Source of the DNA: Anabaena sp. UHCC 0204
GTDB taxonomy: Bacteria; Cyanobacteriota; Cyanobacteriia; Cyanobacteriales; Nostocaceae
Reading direction: 5' to 3'
Assembly: GCF_009711975.1 (NCBI RefSeq)
Contig: NZ_VIKW01000012.1
Location: forward strand, 1 to 64,000
DNA length: 64,000 bases
Part shown: positions 9,620-19,074 of the stretch, piece by piece
Numbering within the stretch: the stretch's first letter is position 1
Layout: each line of letters opens with the position of its first letter
The notes under the pieces: model-generated
Told to the model about the DNA's origin: nothing
Databases searched by the model: none
What the model saw: only the letters and a program-made list of their open reading frames with translations
Position numbers and translations under genes: made by a program

Positions 9620-10782
9620 TATAAATGAATCTCCAATTGATTAATTTCAGCTGGTTTAGTTAATGGCAATACGGCTTCAGCTATGCTTAAACCTCCTTCT
9701 AAAAGATCACGTACATTATCAATTAATGATGCGGTAGTAACTTTAGTTCCTTCTGGACTTGGTGTTAAAAGTAGGATTTCTTCACCTCCAATTCCTTCAT
9801 CTTCCAGTAAATCTGCGCTATGTGTAGTAAGTATTATTTGTCTTTTTTTCTGACGCTGTATTCGATACATTAAAGAAGGAAGTTTTTTTACTATAGCTGC
9901 ATTTAAAGATAACTCTGGTTCTTCAAGAAGCAGCGGTGAATCAGTTTCTAGTAATGACCATAGCAAGCCGATTAGACGTAATGTTCCATCGGAAAATTGA
10001 TCTTCCCTTTGTTTACCAGCTTGAGGTCGCCAATGCTCATATACTGCTTCTAAATGAGGAACACCCATTTCATCTTTTATATCAGTAAGATGTTTCAATT
10101 GAGGAACAGCAGAACGCAACGCATTTTCAATCTTTGTTAGTCGAGATTTGCGAGTCTTTTCAGGAGTTTTGGTAATGCGTTCTAGAAAACTTCTGCCAAA
10201 AGCATCTTCTGAAATTCCCGGTCCAGAAAATGCCTCTGGATAACGGAGTAATTGCGGTACAAGGTGTAGATATAGAACTGATTCAAAAAACTTAGCAATT
10301 TCTCGAAAATTGGCATTAGCACTAATTTGCTCTAAGTGCGTCTGTGTTCGTCGTAATTCATCTTTTTTATCATCTATATCTGGTCTATTCACTATTATTT
10401 CATTTCCCTTCCATACACGCTCATATGCCAAAATAGGTTGACGATAACCTCTAGTTTGTTGGGTTATGCCAATAGCATATTTCCATATAAGTTTATGTTT
10501 TTTAGGTTCATTACCAGAATATTCAGATAGATGTACTTCAATTTCAATCTTGGGATTTTGCCTCGCTGACAAACAGCGAATTTTAGATACTCCTCCACGA
10601 TCTTTTACCGCTGTCTGTAAACCACCTCCAGGTTTAGCAATGTCACGTAAAAAGCGAAATACGTCTAGAAAGTTAGATTTACCACAAGCGTTAGGACCGA
10701 CTATAAAAACTCTGTCACCTAATCCAACATCTACTGACAGAAAATTACGCCAATTCTTGAGGATGATATGAGAAATAAACAT
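9619..10782 (-). CDS. AAA/ABC-type ATPase (RecF/OLD-like, AAA_21)
   Basis: 387 aa with a complete set of ATPase motifs. Walker A is GPNACGKSNFLD near residue 33. The signature-like segment is FSDGTLRLIGLLWSLL near 270. Walker B is LLLEEPELSLN near 288, and the switch His is in ILTTHSADLL near 322. The N-terminus LKNWRNF is the typical start of RecF/OLD/AAA_21 proteins. No coiled-coil arms of SMC size are present. It is the first gene of a two-gene unit and overlaps the TOPRIM-like partner by one base. It probably acts as the sensor/regulator ATPase of a defence module. Confidence 0.8.
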   Translation of the reverse strand: MFISHIILKNWRNFLSVDVGLGDRVFIVGPNACGKSNFLDVFRFLRDIAKPGGGLQTAVKDRGGVSKIRCLSARQNPKIEIEVHLSEYSGNEPKKHKLIWKYAIGITQQTRGYRQPILAYERVWKGNEIIVNRPDIDDKKDELRRTQTHLEQISANANFREIAKFFESVLYLHLVPQLLRYPEAFSGPGISEDAFGRSFLERITKTPEKTRKSRLTKIENALRSAVPQLKHLTDIKDEMGVPHLEAVYEHWRPQAGKQREDQFSDGTLRLIGLLWSLLETDSPLLLEEPELSLNAAIVKKLPSLMYRIQRQKKRQIILTTHSADLLEDEGIGGEEILLLTPSPEGTKVTTASLIDNVRDLLEGGLSIAEAVLPLTKPAEINQLEIHL

Positions 10783-10891
10783 TAGGAATAAAGAGAAGAT
10801 TGCAACAGACCAGTTAAAAATAGTAAATTGACTATTTCTTCATCCTATTATAGCTATTTTCCTGGTATAAGCCCTAAATAGATGTTAAGAA

Positions 10892-10913
10892 GTGATTGAT
10901 GATTACCAATCAC
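10892..10913 (-). terminator. putative ilvC terminator
   Basis: A 7-bp inverted repeat (GTGATTG and CAATCAC, 8-nt loop) lies 22 nt beyond the ilvC stop. On the minus strand it is followed by TTCTTAAC, so the U-tract is weak. Confidence 0.4.
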
Positions 10914-10934
10914 CTCTTTTGCAATTACCCAAAA

Positions 10935-11945
<1,011 letters not shown>

Positions 11946-12002
11946 TTATAAAGGCTGTCATGAAATTGGCAGACTTATGATTGTATCGCAAATTGGCCAG
12001 TT

Positions 12003-12075
12003 GTCAGTTGTTCGTTGTCAGTTGTATTTTTCTCCTTTCTTACTCCTGACTCTTGACCACTGACCACTGACAAAT
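12003..12075. repeat. STRR-like heptamer repeats (TTGTCAG / CTGACCA)
   Basis: The spacer between ilvC and ndh contains repeated TTGTCAGTTG units and, 40 nt on, ACTGACCACTGACAA in the opposite sense. This matches the short tandemly repeated repetitive sequences of heterocystous cyanobacteria. Confidence 0.6.
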
Positions 12076-12189
12076 CCGCTACTTTTATTTTTTTTTAAGA
12101 AGTTCAAGATAAACAGAAATAATTGTGACATTTTTGATACAAATTTGTTAAGAATAGTTACAGCAGTGTCATGCAAGGAAATATTTCTT

Positions 12190-13548
12190 ATGGTTGATCA
12201 GGTTGACAAAACACCAGTACATCAAGTTGTGATTATTGGCGGGGGCTTTGGGGGACTGTATGCCGCTAAGTCTATGGCTAAGGCCAATGTGCAAATCACT
12301 CTGATTGATAAACGCAATTTTCATCTCTTTCAACCTCTTCTGTACCAAGTAGCTACAGGTGCTTTATCCCCAGCGGATATTTCCTCTCCCTTGCGTTCTG
12401 TCCTCAGCAAGAGCAAGAATACAAAGGTGCTATTGGGTGAAGTGAATGATATTGACACCAATGCCCAAAGTGTCATGGTGGGCGAAGAAACAGTCCCCTA
12501 CGATACCTTAATTGTGGCTACAGGGGCGAAGCATTCATATTTTGGTAAGGATAACTGGGAAGAATTTGCACCCGGTTTGAAGACTGTGGAAGATGCAATT
12601 GAAATGCGTCGGCGGATTTTTATGGCTTTTGAAGCCGCTGAAAATGAAAATGATCCGGTTAAACGCCAGGCTTTGTTAACTTTTGTAATTGTCGGTGGTG
12701 GTCCAACGGGGGTAGAATTAGCAGGAGCGATCGCTGAATTAGCAACTAAAACCCTCAAAGAAGATTTCCGCAACATTGACACCTCAGAAACCAGAGTTTT
12801 ATTGTTAGAAGGTTTAGATCGTGTGCTTCCTCCCTTTGCACCGGAATTATCTCACACAGCAGAAGCATCATTAAAGGCTTTGGGTGTAGATGTGCAAACC
12901 AAAACATTAGTAACGCATATTGAAAATGATATAGTTACGATTAAGCAAGGTGATGAAGTTAAAGAAATTGCTGCGAAAACTGTGTTGTGGGCTGCGGGTG
13001 TGAAAGCCTCGCCAATGGGGAAAGTTTTGACAGAGAAGACAGGAGTTGAGAGCGATCGCGCTGGTCGTGTTATCGTTGAACCAGACCTAAGTATTAAAGG
13101 ATTTCCCAACATTTTCGTAGTTGGTGACTTAGCAAATTTTGCCCATCAAAATGATAAACCCTTACCGGGAGTTGCACCAGTCGCCATGCAAGAAGGCGAA
13201 TATGTAGCTAAACTAATTCAAAAACGTCTGAAAGGTGAAGCATTACCCCAATTTGAATATGTAGATAGAGGTAGTCTAGCAATGATTGGGCAACACGCCG
13301 CAGTTGTTGATTTAGGTTTCCTCAAACTTAGAGGTTTCTTCGCATGGTTTTTCTGGTTATTTGTACATATCTACTTCTTGATTGAATTTGATAATAAGTT
13401 AGTTGTGATGATTCAATGGTTGTGGAGTTATTTTACCCGCAATCGTGGCGCGAGATTAATTACAGGTAAGGAAACCATTGCACCTGTACCAATTGCAAAT
13501 AGTGATAGTCACACGCCAGTTATCACAAAAAAGCCGTTGAATGTGTAG
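12190..13548 (+). CDS. type II NAD(P)H dehydrogenase (NDH-2)
   Basis: About 452 aa from the ATG at 12190. A TTG at 12145 would add 15 non-homologous residues. It is a single-subunit, non-proton-pumping quinone reductase of the respiratory/thylakoid membrane. Two dinucleotide-binding folds are visible: GGGFGGLYAA at residue ~16 for FAD and FVIVGGGPTGVELAGAIAELA near ~165 for NAD(P)H. The FHLFQPLLYQVATG and VGDLA segments are typical of Ndb proteins. A hydrophobic C-terminal stretch (GFFAWFFWLFVHIYFLIEF) provides membrane contact. Three paralogues are common in cyanobacteria, and I cannot say which this is. Confidence 0.92.
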   Translation: MVDQVDKTPVHQVVIIGGGFGGLYAAKSMAKANVQITLIDKRNFHLFQPLLYQVATGALSPADISSPLRSVLSKSKNTKVLLGEVNDIDTNAQSVMVGEETVPYDTLIVATGAKHSYFGKDNWEEFAPGLKTVEDAIEMRRRIFMAFEAAENENDPVKRQALLTFVIVGGGPTGVELAGAIAELATKTLKEDFRNIDTSETRVLLLEGLDRVLPPFAPELSHTAEASLKALGVDVQTKTLVTHIENDIVTIKQGDEVKEIAAKTVLWAAGVKASPMGKVLTEKTGVESDRAGRVIVEPDLSIKGFPNIFVVGDLANFAHQNDKPLPGVAPVAMQEGEYVAKLIQKRLKGEALPQFEYVDRGSLAMIGQHAAVVDLGFLKLRGFFAWFFWLFVHIYFLIEFDNKLVVMIQWLWSYFTRNRGARLITGKETIAPVPIANSDSHTPVITKKPLNV

Positions 13549-13704
13549 TTGGTAGTTTGTTAATAAGTCCTCAGATTAGTAAGTAGTCTGGGGATAGACA
13601 AAGATGAGCGTTTTTTCTAATTTCATGTATATTTGTTTCCCTATGTACTAAAATGGCTGTATTTCGTATCGCTAATCCCTTCCCACTAGAAGAATATAGA
13701 TTAA

Positions 13705-13760
13705 ATGAACCACGAAGGCACGAAGAACGCGAAGGAAGAAGGAAGAAGGAAGAAGATAGG
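13705..13760. repeat. dispersed repeat (ATGAACCACGAAGGC family)
   Basis: ATGAACCACGAAGGCACGAA here is nearly identical to the start of the 17414 region. It is followed by four GGAAGAA-like heptamers. The 13549-13821 gap holds nothing else I can identify. Confidence 0.5.
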
Positions 13761-13821
13761 TAATCTTATACTGGGGAGGATGTAGTATCGCCATTCTATA
13801 TTTAGGGAATAAAACAATACT

Positions 13822-14994
13822 ATGTCTAACGATGATATAAATATTCAAAACAATCGAATTATATTTTTTGGTTTATTTATTGGGTTTATATTTATTTCAG
13901 TTGTAATTTATCCAATTTCAATTATTTTAACTACTGGAGAATGGACTGAATTATTAGAAAAAAAGTATGAATACGTAATTAAAGTTTTAACAACTGCTGG
14001 TTTAATTTTTGGTGGAATTGTAGGATGTATTAATATTTTCTTTGCAGCCAAACGAGCTTATGCTATGGAAGCAACAGCTAAGGCTGCTAATGAAAGTGCG
14101 ATCGCTGCCAATGAAAATGCTAAAATTGCCCGTGAAAACTTAAAAATATCAGAAGATAAGCAAATTACAGAACGCTTTGCTAAAGCCATAGAACAGCTTG
14201 CAAGTGAAAAAATTGAAGTCAGATTAGGCGCGATTTATACTTTAGAGAGAATTGCCAAAGATTCAGAAAAAGATCAATGGACAATTATGGAAGTCCTCAC
14301 AGCTTTTGTGCGTGAGAATGCACCTATTAAAAAAGAAGATAAATCACAGGATAAAAAAGAGATACAAGAATTACCAAAGCTCAGGCTTGATATTCAAGAA
14401 TGTCTAACTGTAATTGGACGACGCGAACACCCAGATAAACCAGGTAATAGACTTGATTTAAGTAATATTAATATCAGCAAAGCCAATCTTCAAAAAGCCA
14501 AACTTGAAGGAGCTAACCTTGAAGGAGCTAACCTCCAAGAAGCCAACATTGAAGGAGCTAACCTCCAAGAAGCCAACATTGAAGGAGCTAATCTTGAAAG
14601 AGCCAATCTTCAAAAAGCCAAACTTGAAGGAGCTAATCTTGAAAGAGCTAACCTCCAAGAAGTCATTCTCATTAAAACAGACCTCGAAGCAGCCAACCTC
14701 AGACAAGCCAAACTTATGGGAGCTATCGTCTATGATGCCAAATTCATAAAAGCCAAACTCTACAAAGCCAACCTTGAAAAAGCAGAACTCCAAGATGCAG
14801 ACCTCAAAAATGCCAACCTCATGATGGCTAACCTCTCAGGAGCCAACCTCTCAGGAGCCAATCTCTCAGGAGCCAACCTCTCAGGAGCCAATCTCTCAGG
14901 AGCCAATCTCTCAGGAGCCAATCTCTCAGGAGCCAACCTCTCAGTAGCCAATCTCTCAGGAGCTACAATGCCAGACGGGTCAATTCATGATTAG
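13822..14994 (+). CDS. membrane-anchored pentapeptide-repeat protein
   Basis: 390 aa. Two N-terminal hydrophobic helices lie at about residues 12-37 and 56-75. A helical linker rich in [13 protein letters not shown] follows. Next is the segment [20 protein letters not shown], a conserved domain that precedes pentapeptide repeats in many cyanobacterial proteins. From residue ~212 to the end the chain is pentapeptide repeats (A-N/D-L-x-x), predicted to form a right-handed quadrilateral beta helix. The last nine repeats are almost all ANLSG and derive from a 15-bp tandem DNA repeat. Cellular role unknown; such proteins are often thylakoid or plasma-membrane associated. Confidence 0.88.
   Translation: MSNDDINIQNNRIIFFGLFIGFIFISVVIYPISIILTTGEWTELLEKKYEYVIKVLTTAGLIFGGIVGCINIFFAAKRAYAMEATAKAANESAIAANENAKIARENLKISEDKQITERFAKAIEQLASEKIEVRLGAIYTLERIAKDSEKDQWTIMEVLTAFVRENAPIKKEDKSQDKKEIQELPKLRLDIQECLTVIGRREHPDKPGNRLDLSNINISKANLQKAKLEGANLEGANLQEANIEGANLQEANIEGANLERANLQKAKLEGANLERANLQEVILIKTDLEAANLRQAKLMGAIVYDAKFIKAKLYKANLEKAELQDADLKNANLMMANLSGANLSGANLSGANLSGANLSGANLSGANLSGANLSVANLSGATMPDGSIHD
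14826..14962 (+). repeat. nine-unit 15-bp coding tandem repeat
   Basis: Nine head-to-tail copies of a 15-bp unit (AACCTCTCAGGAGCC) encode ANLSG. Units differ almost only at the silent third base of the Asn codon (AAC/AAT); unit eight has a GGA to GTA change (ANLSV). The homogeneity points to recent slippage or unequal crossing-over. Confidence 0.9.
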
Positions 14995-15138
14995 GAAGAT
15001 TTGATTCTTGTAAATTTTCAATAAACAAGGCTTTCTCACCCACAAAACCGAATATCCAAAACAGTCGCTACCATTTTCTAAACTGAATCATATTACTACA
15101 TAATAGAAATAGAAATTCTATCTTTAGGATTGTCAAGA

Positions 15139-15948
15139 ATGTATCAAACAGATCCGCCACTTTCCCCTAAAGAAACATTACCGACAATGTATGATCTTCC
15201 TAGCGAAGACCCGGAGGAACCTGGTTTGCCAGATCAATTTCATTTATTCCAACCACAATTATTAGCAGAAACATTCCGTCCACCTAACTATCCTAGCGAC
15301 CAAATATTTACAGTTAGTGATATGAATCTTTATTATGATTCTCGTCACCCACTTTGGTATAAACGCCCAGATTGGTTTGCAGTTTTAGGTGTTCCTTCTC
15401 TTTATGAAAATAAAGAGTTACGTTTAAGTTATGTGGTTTGGCAAGAATCTGTTAATCCTTATGTTGTCGTTGAATTACTCTCACTGGGAACGGAAAAAGA
15501 AGACTTAGGGCAAACATTAAGAGATGTCGAAAAACCTCCTGGTAAATGGGAAGTTTACGAACAAATTTTAAGAGTACCCTATTACGCCATCTTTGATCGT
15601 TATAAATCTGAATTTAGAATGTTTCAGTTAACTGGCGCTCGTTATGCTGAAGTAAACTTATCAGATTTCCGGTTTTGGATTCCAGAAATAGAATTAGGTT
15701 TAGGAGTATGGCAAGGAAGTTATAAAACCGTCGAAATGCCTTGGTTACGTTGGTATGATAAAGACGGTAATTGGATGTTAACCAGCACAGAAGAGGAAAG
15801 ACAAAAAGCCGAAAAAGAAAAACAAAAAGCCGAACAAGAAAGACAAAAGTTAGATCAAGAAAGGCAAAAGTTAGATCAAGAAAGGCAAAAAACAGAAAGA
15901 TTAATTGCCCAACTGCGATCGCTTGGTGTTGAACCTGATTTAGAATAG
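15139..15948 (+). CDS. Uma2 / DUF820 family PD-(D/E)XK putative endonuclease
   Basis: 269 aa from the ATG at 15139; a TTG three codons earlier is unlikely. The N-terminus SPKETLPTMYDLPSEDPEEPG and the RPDWFAVLGVPSLYENKELRLSYVVWQE...VVVELLS core are typical of DUF820/Uma2 proteins, which are strongly expanded in cyanobacteria. The P-D-W (PD) and later E-L-L segment correspond to the restriction-endonuclease-like active-site strands. The C-terminal ~50 residues are a charged coiled coil built from repeated QERQKLD units. The biological target is unknown. Confidence 0.85.
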   Translation: MYQTDPPLSPKETLPTMYDLPSEDPEEPGLPDQFHLFQPQLLAETFRPPNYPSDQIFTVSDMNLYYDSRHPLWYKRPDWFAVLGVPSLYENKELRLSYVVWQESVNPYVVVELLSLGTEKEDLGQTLRDVEKPPGKWEVYEQILRVPYYAIFDRYKSEFRMFQLTGARYAEVNLSDFRFWIPEIELGLGVWQGSYKTVEMPWLRWYDKDGNWMLTSTEEERQKAEKEKQKAEQERQKLDQERQKLDQERQKTERLIAQLRSLGVEPDLE

Positions 15949-15995
15949 ATGCAATCTCTCCTTCTATCAACAGTCTTTAATTGTCAATGCTGTAG

Positions 15996-16014
15996 GGGCG
16001 CAGGGTCTGCGCCC
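15996..16014. repeat. GC-rich hairpin repeat
   Basis: GGGCGCAG and CTGCGCCC form an 8-bp stem with a 3-nt loop in an otherwise AT-rich gap after the DUF820 gene. It resembles the TAGGGGCGCAGG repeats scattered in Nostocales and may act as a terminator for the upstream gene. Confidence 0.45.
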
Positions 16015-16115
16015 TCCGTTATCTTATATCCAATTCCAACTAGGAACAAGAAATAAATTAAGTATTTAGCAAGAATAACCAGTACATTAATGAAAAGGAT
16101 ATAAAAAATAGACTG

Positions 16116-17402
16116 ATGAATCCAATCGCATCTACCTTAACTTCTATTATCAGCACAGACAACGCCGTTTTATCGTGGGAAAATCTCACCCCCACCCAGC
16201 AGCACAATATCCAACAAGGGATAGACTCCAAAAGCCGCCCCAGTTGTATCGTGTATCCCCACAGCCAAGCAGAATTAGCCGCAGTTATAGCGATCGCCAA
16301 CAGCAATAAATGGCGCGTTCTGCCTTGTGGTAGGGGCAGTAAACTTCATTGGGGTGGTTTAGCTAAAAATATTGATCTTGTTGTCAGTACCGAACGCATA
16401 AACCAACTCATAGAACACGCAGTTGGTGATTTAACTGTCACCGTCGAAGCAGGGATGAAATTTGCCCATCTTCAGGAGATTTTGGCAAAATCGGGACAAA
16501 CATTAGCTTTAGACCCTGCTAAACCAGAATTAGCTACCATTGGGGGTATCGTGGCTACTGCTGATACTGGTTCTCTGCGTCAACGTTATGGCGGTGTCCG
16601 TGATCAACTTTTAGGTATAACTTTTATCCGTGCAGATGGCCAAATTGCCAAAGCGGGGGGACGAGTCGTCAAAAATGTGGCAGGTTACGACTTAATGAAA
16701 TTATTTACTGGCGCTTACGGTACATTAGGAATTATCAGCCAAGTCACTTTTCGAGTTTATCCGATTCCCGAAACTTCAGCGACAGTTATCTTAACTGGGA
16801 AAGCAGAAGCCATATCCCAAGCAGCAAGAACTTTACAAAATTCCGAGTTAACACCAACTCAAGCTGATTTATTATCAAGTAAATTAGTTGCTAAGTTAGA
16901 TTTGGGGACAGAATTAGGATTAATTGCCCGGTTTCAAAATATTAGTGAAAGTGTGCAAGAACAGTCAAAGCGACTTTTAGCAATTGGCGAAAAATTAGGT
17001 TTACATGGGATAATTTATTCAGCAGATCATGAAGCTGATTTATGGCAACGATTACCAGAACAAATACATGATCATGTTACAGAAGCGACAATTACCTGCA
17101 AAATAGGAGTATTACCAACTGCGGCAGTGGAGATTTTAAATAAAATAGAAATTGGTTTAATTCATATTAGTAGTGGCTTGGGTGTGGTGCGGTTAGAAAA
17201 TCAAGAACAAATTTTGCCATTACGAAATTTATGTAAAGCAAATTCTGGTTTTTTAAGTATTTTATCTGCACCTGTTGAGTTAAAGGCAAGGGTTGATGTT
17301 TGGGGGGATATTGGTAATAGTTTGACGGTAATGCGGGGAATTAAGGAACAGTTTGATGGTAATTATATTTTAAGTCCTGGTCGGTTTGTTGGTGGGATTT
17401 AA
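16116..17402 (+). CDS. glcE: glycolate oxidase FAD-binding subunit GlcE
   Basis: 428 aa FAD-linked oxidase (PCMH-type fold). The FAD-binding core contains LPCGRGSKLHWGG near residue 65 and the downstream LATIGGIVATADTGSLRQRYGGVRD segment. GKVVKNVAGYDLMKLF-like sequence (GGRVVKNVAGYDLMKLFTGAYG) is the GlcE hallmark. It works with GlcD (not in this window) and the Fe-S subunit GlcF encoded immediately downstream to oxidise photorespiratory glycolate to glyoxylate. The gap to GlcF is short, so the two are probably one transcript. Confidence 0.93.
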   Translation: MNPIASTLTSIISTDNAVLSWENLTPTQQHNIQQGIDSKSRPSCIVYPHSQAELAAVIAIANSNKWRVLPCGRGSKLHWGGLAKNIDLVVSTERINQLIEHAVGDLTVTVEAGMKFAHLQEILAKSGQTLALDPAKPELATIGGIVATADTGSLRQRYGGVRDQLLGITFIRADGQIAKAGGRVVKNVAGYDLMKLFTGAYGTLGIISQVTFRVYPIPETSATVILTGKAEAISQAARTLQNSELTPTQADLLSSKLVAKLDLGTELGLIARFQNISESVQEQSKRLLAIGEKLGLHGIIYSADHEADLWQRLPEQIHDHVTEATITCKIGVLPTAAVEILNKIEIGLIHISSGLGVVRLENQEQILPLRNLCKANSGFLSILSAPVELKARVDVWGDIGNSLTVMRGIKEQFDGNYILSPGRFVGGI

Positions 17403-17461
17403 GATTTAAGAGAATGAACCACGAAGGCGCAAAGAACACGAAGTTAAGAGGGGGAAGAGAA

Positions 17462-18814
17462 ATGCAAGAAGTTTCAGATGGTGTTGTTAATAATGTTGCT
17501 AGTATTAAGAATTTGAAGGGTTTTGATGAAAGTCATCCACCTGATCCTAAGTTGATTGATAGTTGTGTTCATTGTGGGTTTTGTCTGGCTACTTGTCCTA
17601 GTTATCGGATATTAGGAAAGGAGATGGATTCACCCAGAGGACGTATCTATTTAATGGATGCTATTAATGAGGGGGAAATTGCTCTCAATACGGCTACTGT
17701 TGAACATTTTGATTCTTGTTTGGGTTGTCTAGCTTGTGTTTCTACTTGTCCTTCTGGTGTGCAGTATGATAAGTTGATTTCAGCAACTAGACATCAGGTG
17801 GAAAGAAATTATAATCGCAGTTTACCTGATAAGTTAGTTCGACAATTGATTTTTTCTCTATTTCCTAATCCTGATCTTTTAAGAATTTTACTTTTCCCAT
17901 TATTAGTTTATCAAAAGTTAGGAATTTCTCAGGTATTACAAGCAACTGGATTAATTAAAGCTATATCTCCCCGATTAGCGGCAATGGAATCTATTTTACC
18001 GCAAATAACTCTCAAATCTTTTCAAGATAATTTACCAGATATTATCCCTGCAAAGGGTGAAAAAAGATATCGGGTGGGTGTAATTTTAGGATGTGTGCAA
18101 AGGCTGTTTTTCTCTGGTGTAAATGAAGCGACGGTAAGGGTTTTAACAGCAAATGGTTGTGAAGTGGTAATTCCTAAATCTCAAGGTTGTTGTGCTGCAC
18201 TTCCTGAACATCAAGGACAAACGGAACAAGCGAAAACATTAGCAAGACAAATGATTGATAGTTTTGCTGATACTAATGTGGATTTTGTGATTATCAATGC
18301 TGCTGGTTGTGGTCATACTTTGAAAGAATATGGTCATATTTTAGCAGATGATCCAGAATATGCCGAAAAAGCTCAAGCATTTGCAGCAAAAGTTAAAGAC
18401 GCACAAGAGTTTTTAATTAATGTGGGTTTAACAGCTAAACTTTCACCTTTGACTGATAAAAATCTCACTTTAGTTTATCAAGATGCTTGTCATTTATTGC
18501 ATGGTCAAAAAATTAGTGTCCAACCTCGTCAACTTTTAAATAAAATTCCGGGAGTAACTTTAAAAGAACCAATAGACGCGGCTTTGTGTTGTGGTAGTGC
18601 GGGGGTTTATAATATGTTGCAACCAGAAGTTGCGGAAGAGTTAGGTAAACAAAAAGCTCAGAATTTAATCAATACTGGTGCTGATTTAATTGCTTCTGCT
18701 AATCCTGGTTGTAGTTTGCAGATTAGTAAATATTTACAGGGTAAGACTATTTCTGTAATGCACCCAATGGAATTGTTAGATTATGCGATTCGGGGTGATA
18801 AATTGGAGATATAG
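17462..18814 (+). CDS. glcF: glycolate oxidase iron-sulfur subunit GlcF
   Basis: About 450 aa from ATG 17462. The longer reading from 17414 begins MNHEGAKNTK, which is simply translation of a dispersed repeat also found at 13705, so I prefer 17462. Two 4Fe-4S motifs are present near the N-terminus (CVHCGFCLATCP and CLGCLACVSTCP). Two CCG domains follow (SQGCCAALPEHQGQ near residue ~245 and DACHLLHGQ...ALCCGSAG near ~365), which bind the additional cluster or electron-transfer partner. Electrons from glycolate go to the quinone pool. The partner glcE lies upstream. Confidence 0.93.
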   Translation: MQEVSDGVVNNVASIKNLKGFDESHPPDPKLIDSCVHCGFCLATCPSYRILGKEMDSPRGRIYLMDAINEGEIALNTATVEHFDSCLGCLACVSTCPSGVQYDKLISATRHQVERNYNRSLPDKLVRQLIFSLFPNPDLLRILLFPLLVYQKLGISQVLQATGLIKAISPRLAAMESILPQITLKSFQDNLPDIIPAKGEKRYRVGVILGCVQRLFFSGVNEATVRVLTANGCEVVIPKSQGCCAALPEHQGQTEQAKTLARQMIDSFADTNVDFVIINAAGCGHTLKEYGHILADDPEYAEKAQAFAAKVKDAQEFLINVGLTAKLSPLTDKNLTLVYQDACHLLHGQKISVQPRQLLNKIPGVTLKEPIDAALCCGSAGVYNMLQPEVAEELGKQKAQNLINTGADLIASANPGCSLQISKYLQGKTISVMHPMELLDYAIRGDKLEI

Positions 18815-18856
18815 GAAATGCGTTTCCCAATCTAATGAGGTACAGAATCTAAGAAG

Positions 18857-18970
18857 TGTAAGGGCGAAGCATTTGGTGTAAGGGCGAAGCATTCGGAAAA
18901 TAAACTTGGGAAAAAACCGATAATTAATCGCCCGAATGCTTCGCCCCTACTTGGGAAAAAACCGATAATT
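18857..18970. repeat. cluster of direct and inverted intergenic repeats
   Basis: GTGTAAGGGCGAAGCATT occurs nearly twice in tandem (18857, 18876). The second copy is exactly complementary over 15 nt (18882-18896) to 18932-18946. In addition CTTGGGAAAAAACCGATAAT is directly repeated around 18905 and 18950. The gap between glcF and the glycosyltransferase holds no gene. Confidence 0.8.
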
Positions 18971-19074
18971 TGTACCTCACGGGAATGGGAATTGCTATTT
19001 TACTTTCATTCACCCATAATTCTGGATAACATAGGCTATTATTGACCAAGCTGTAAATACCATAGTGTTACTAT

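Noticed and set aside
14458-14793. Antisense frames under the pentapeptide gene
   Set aside because: Shadow frames produced by the 15-bp repeat.
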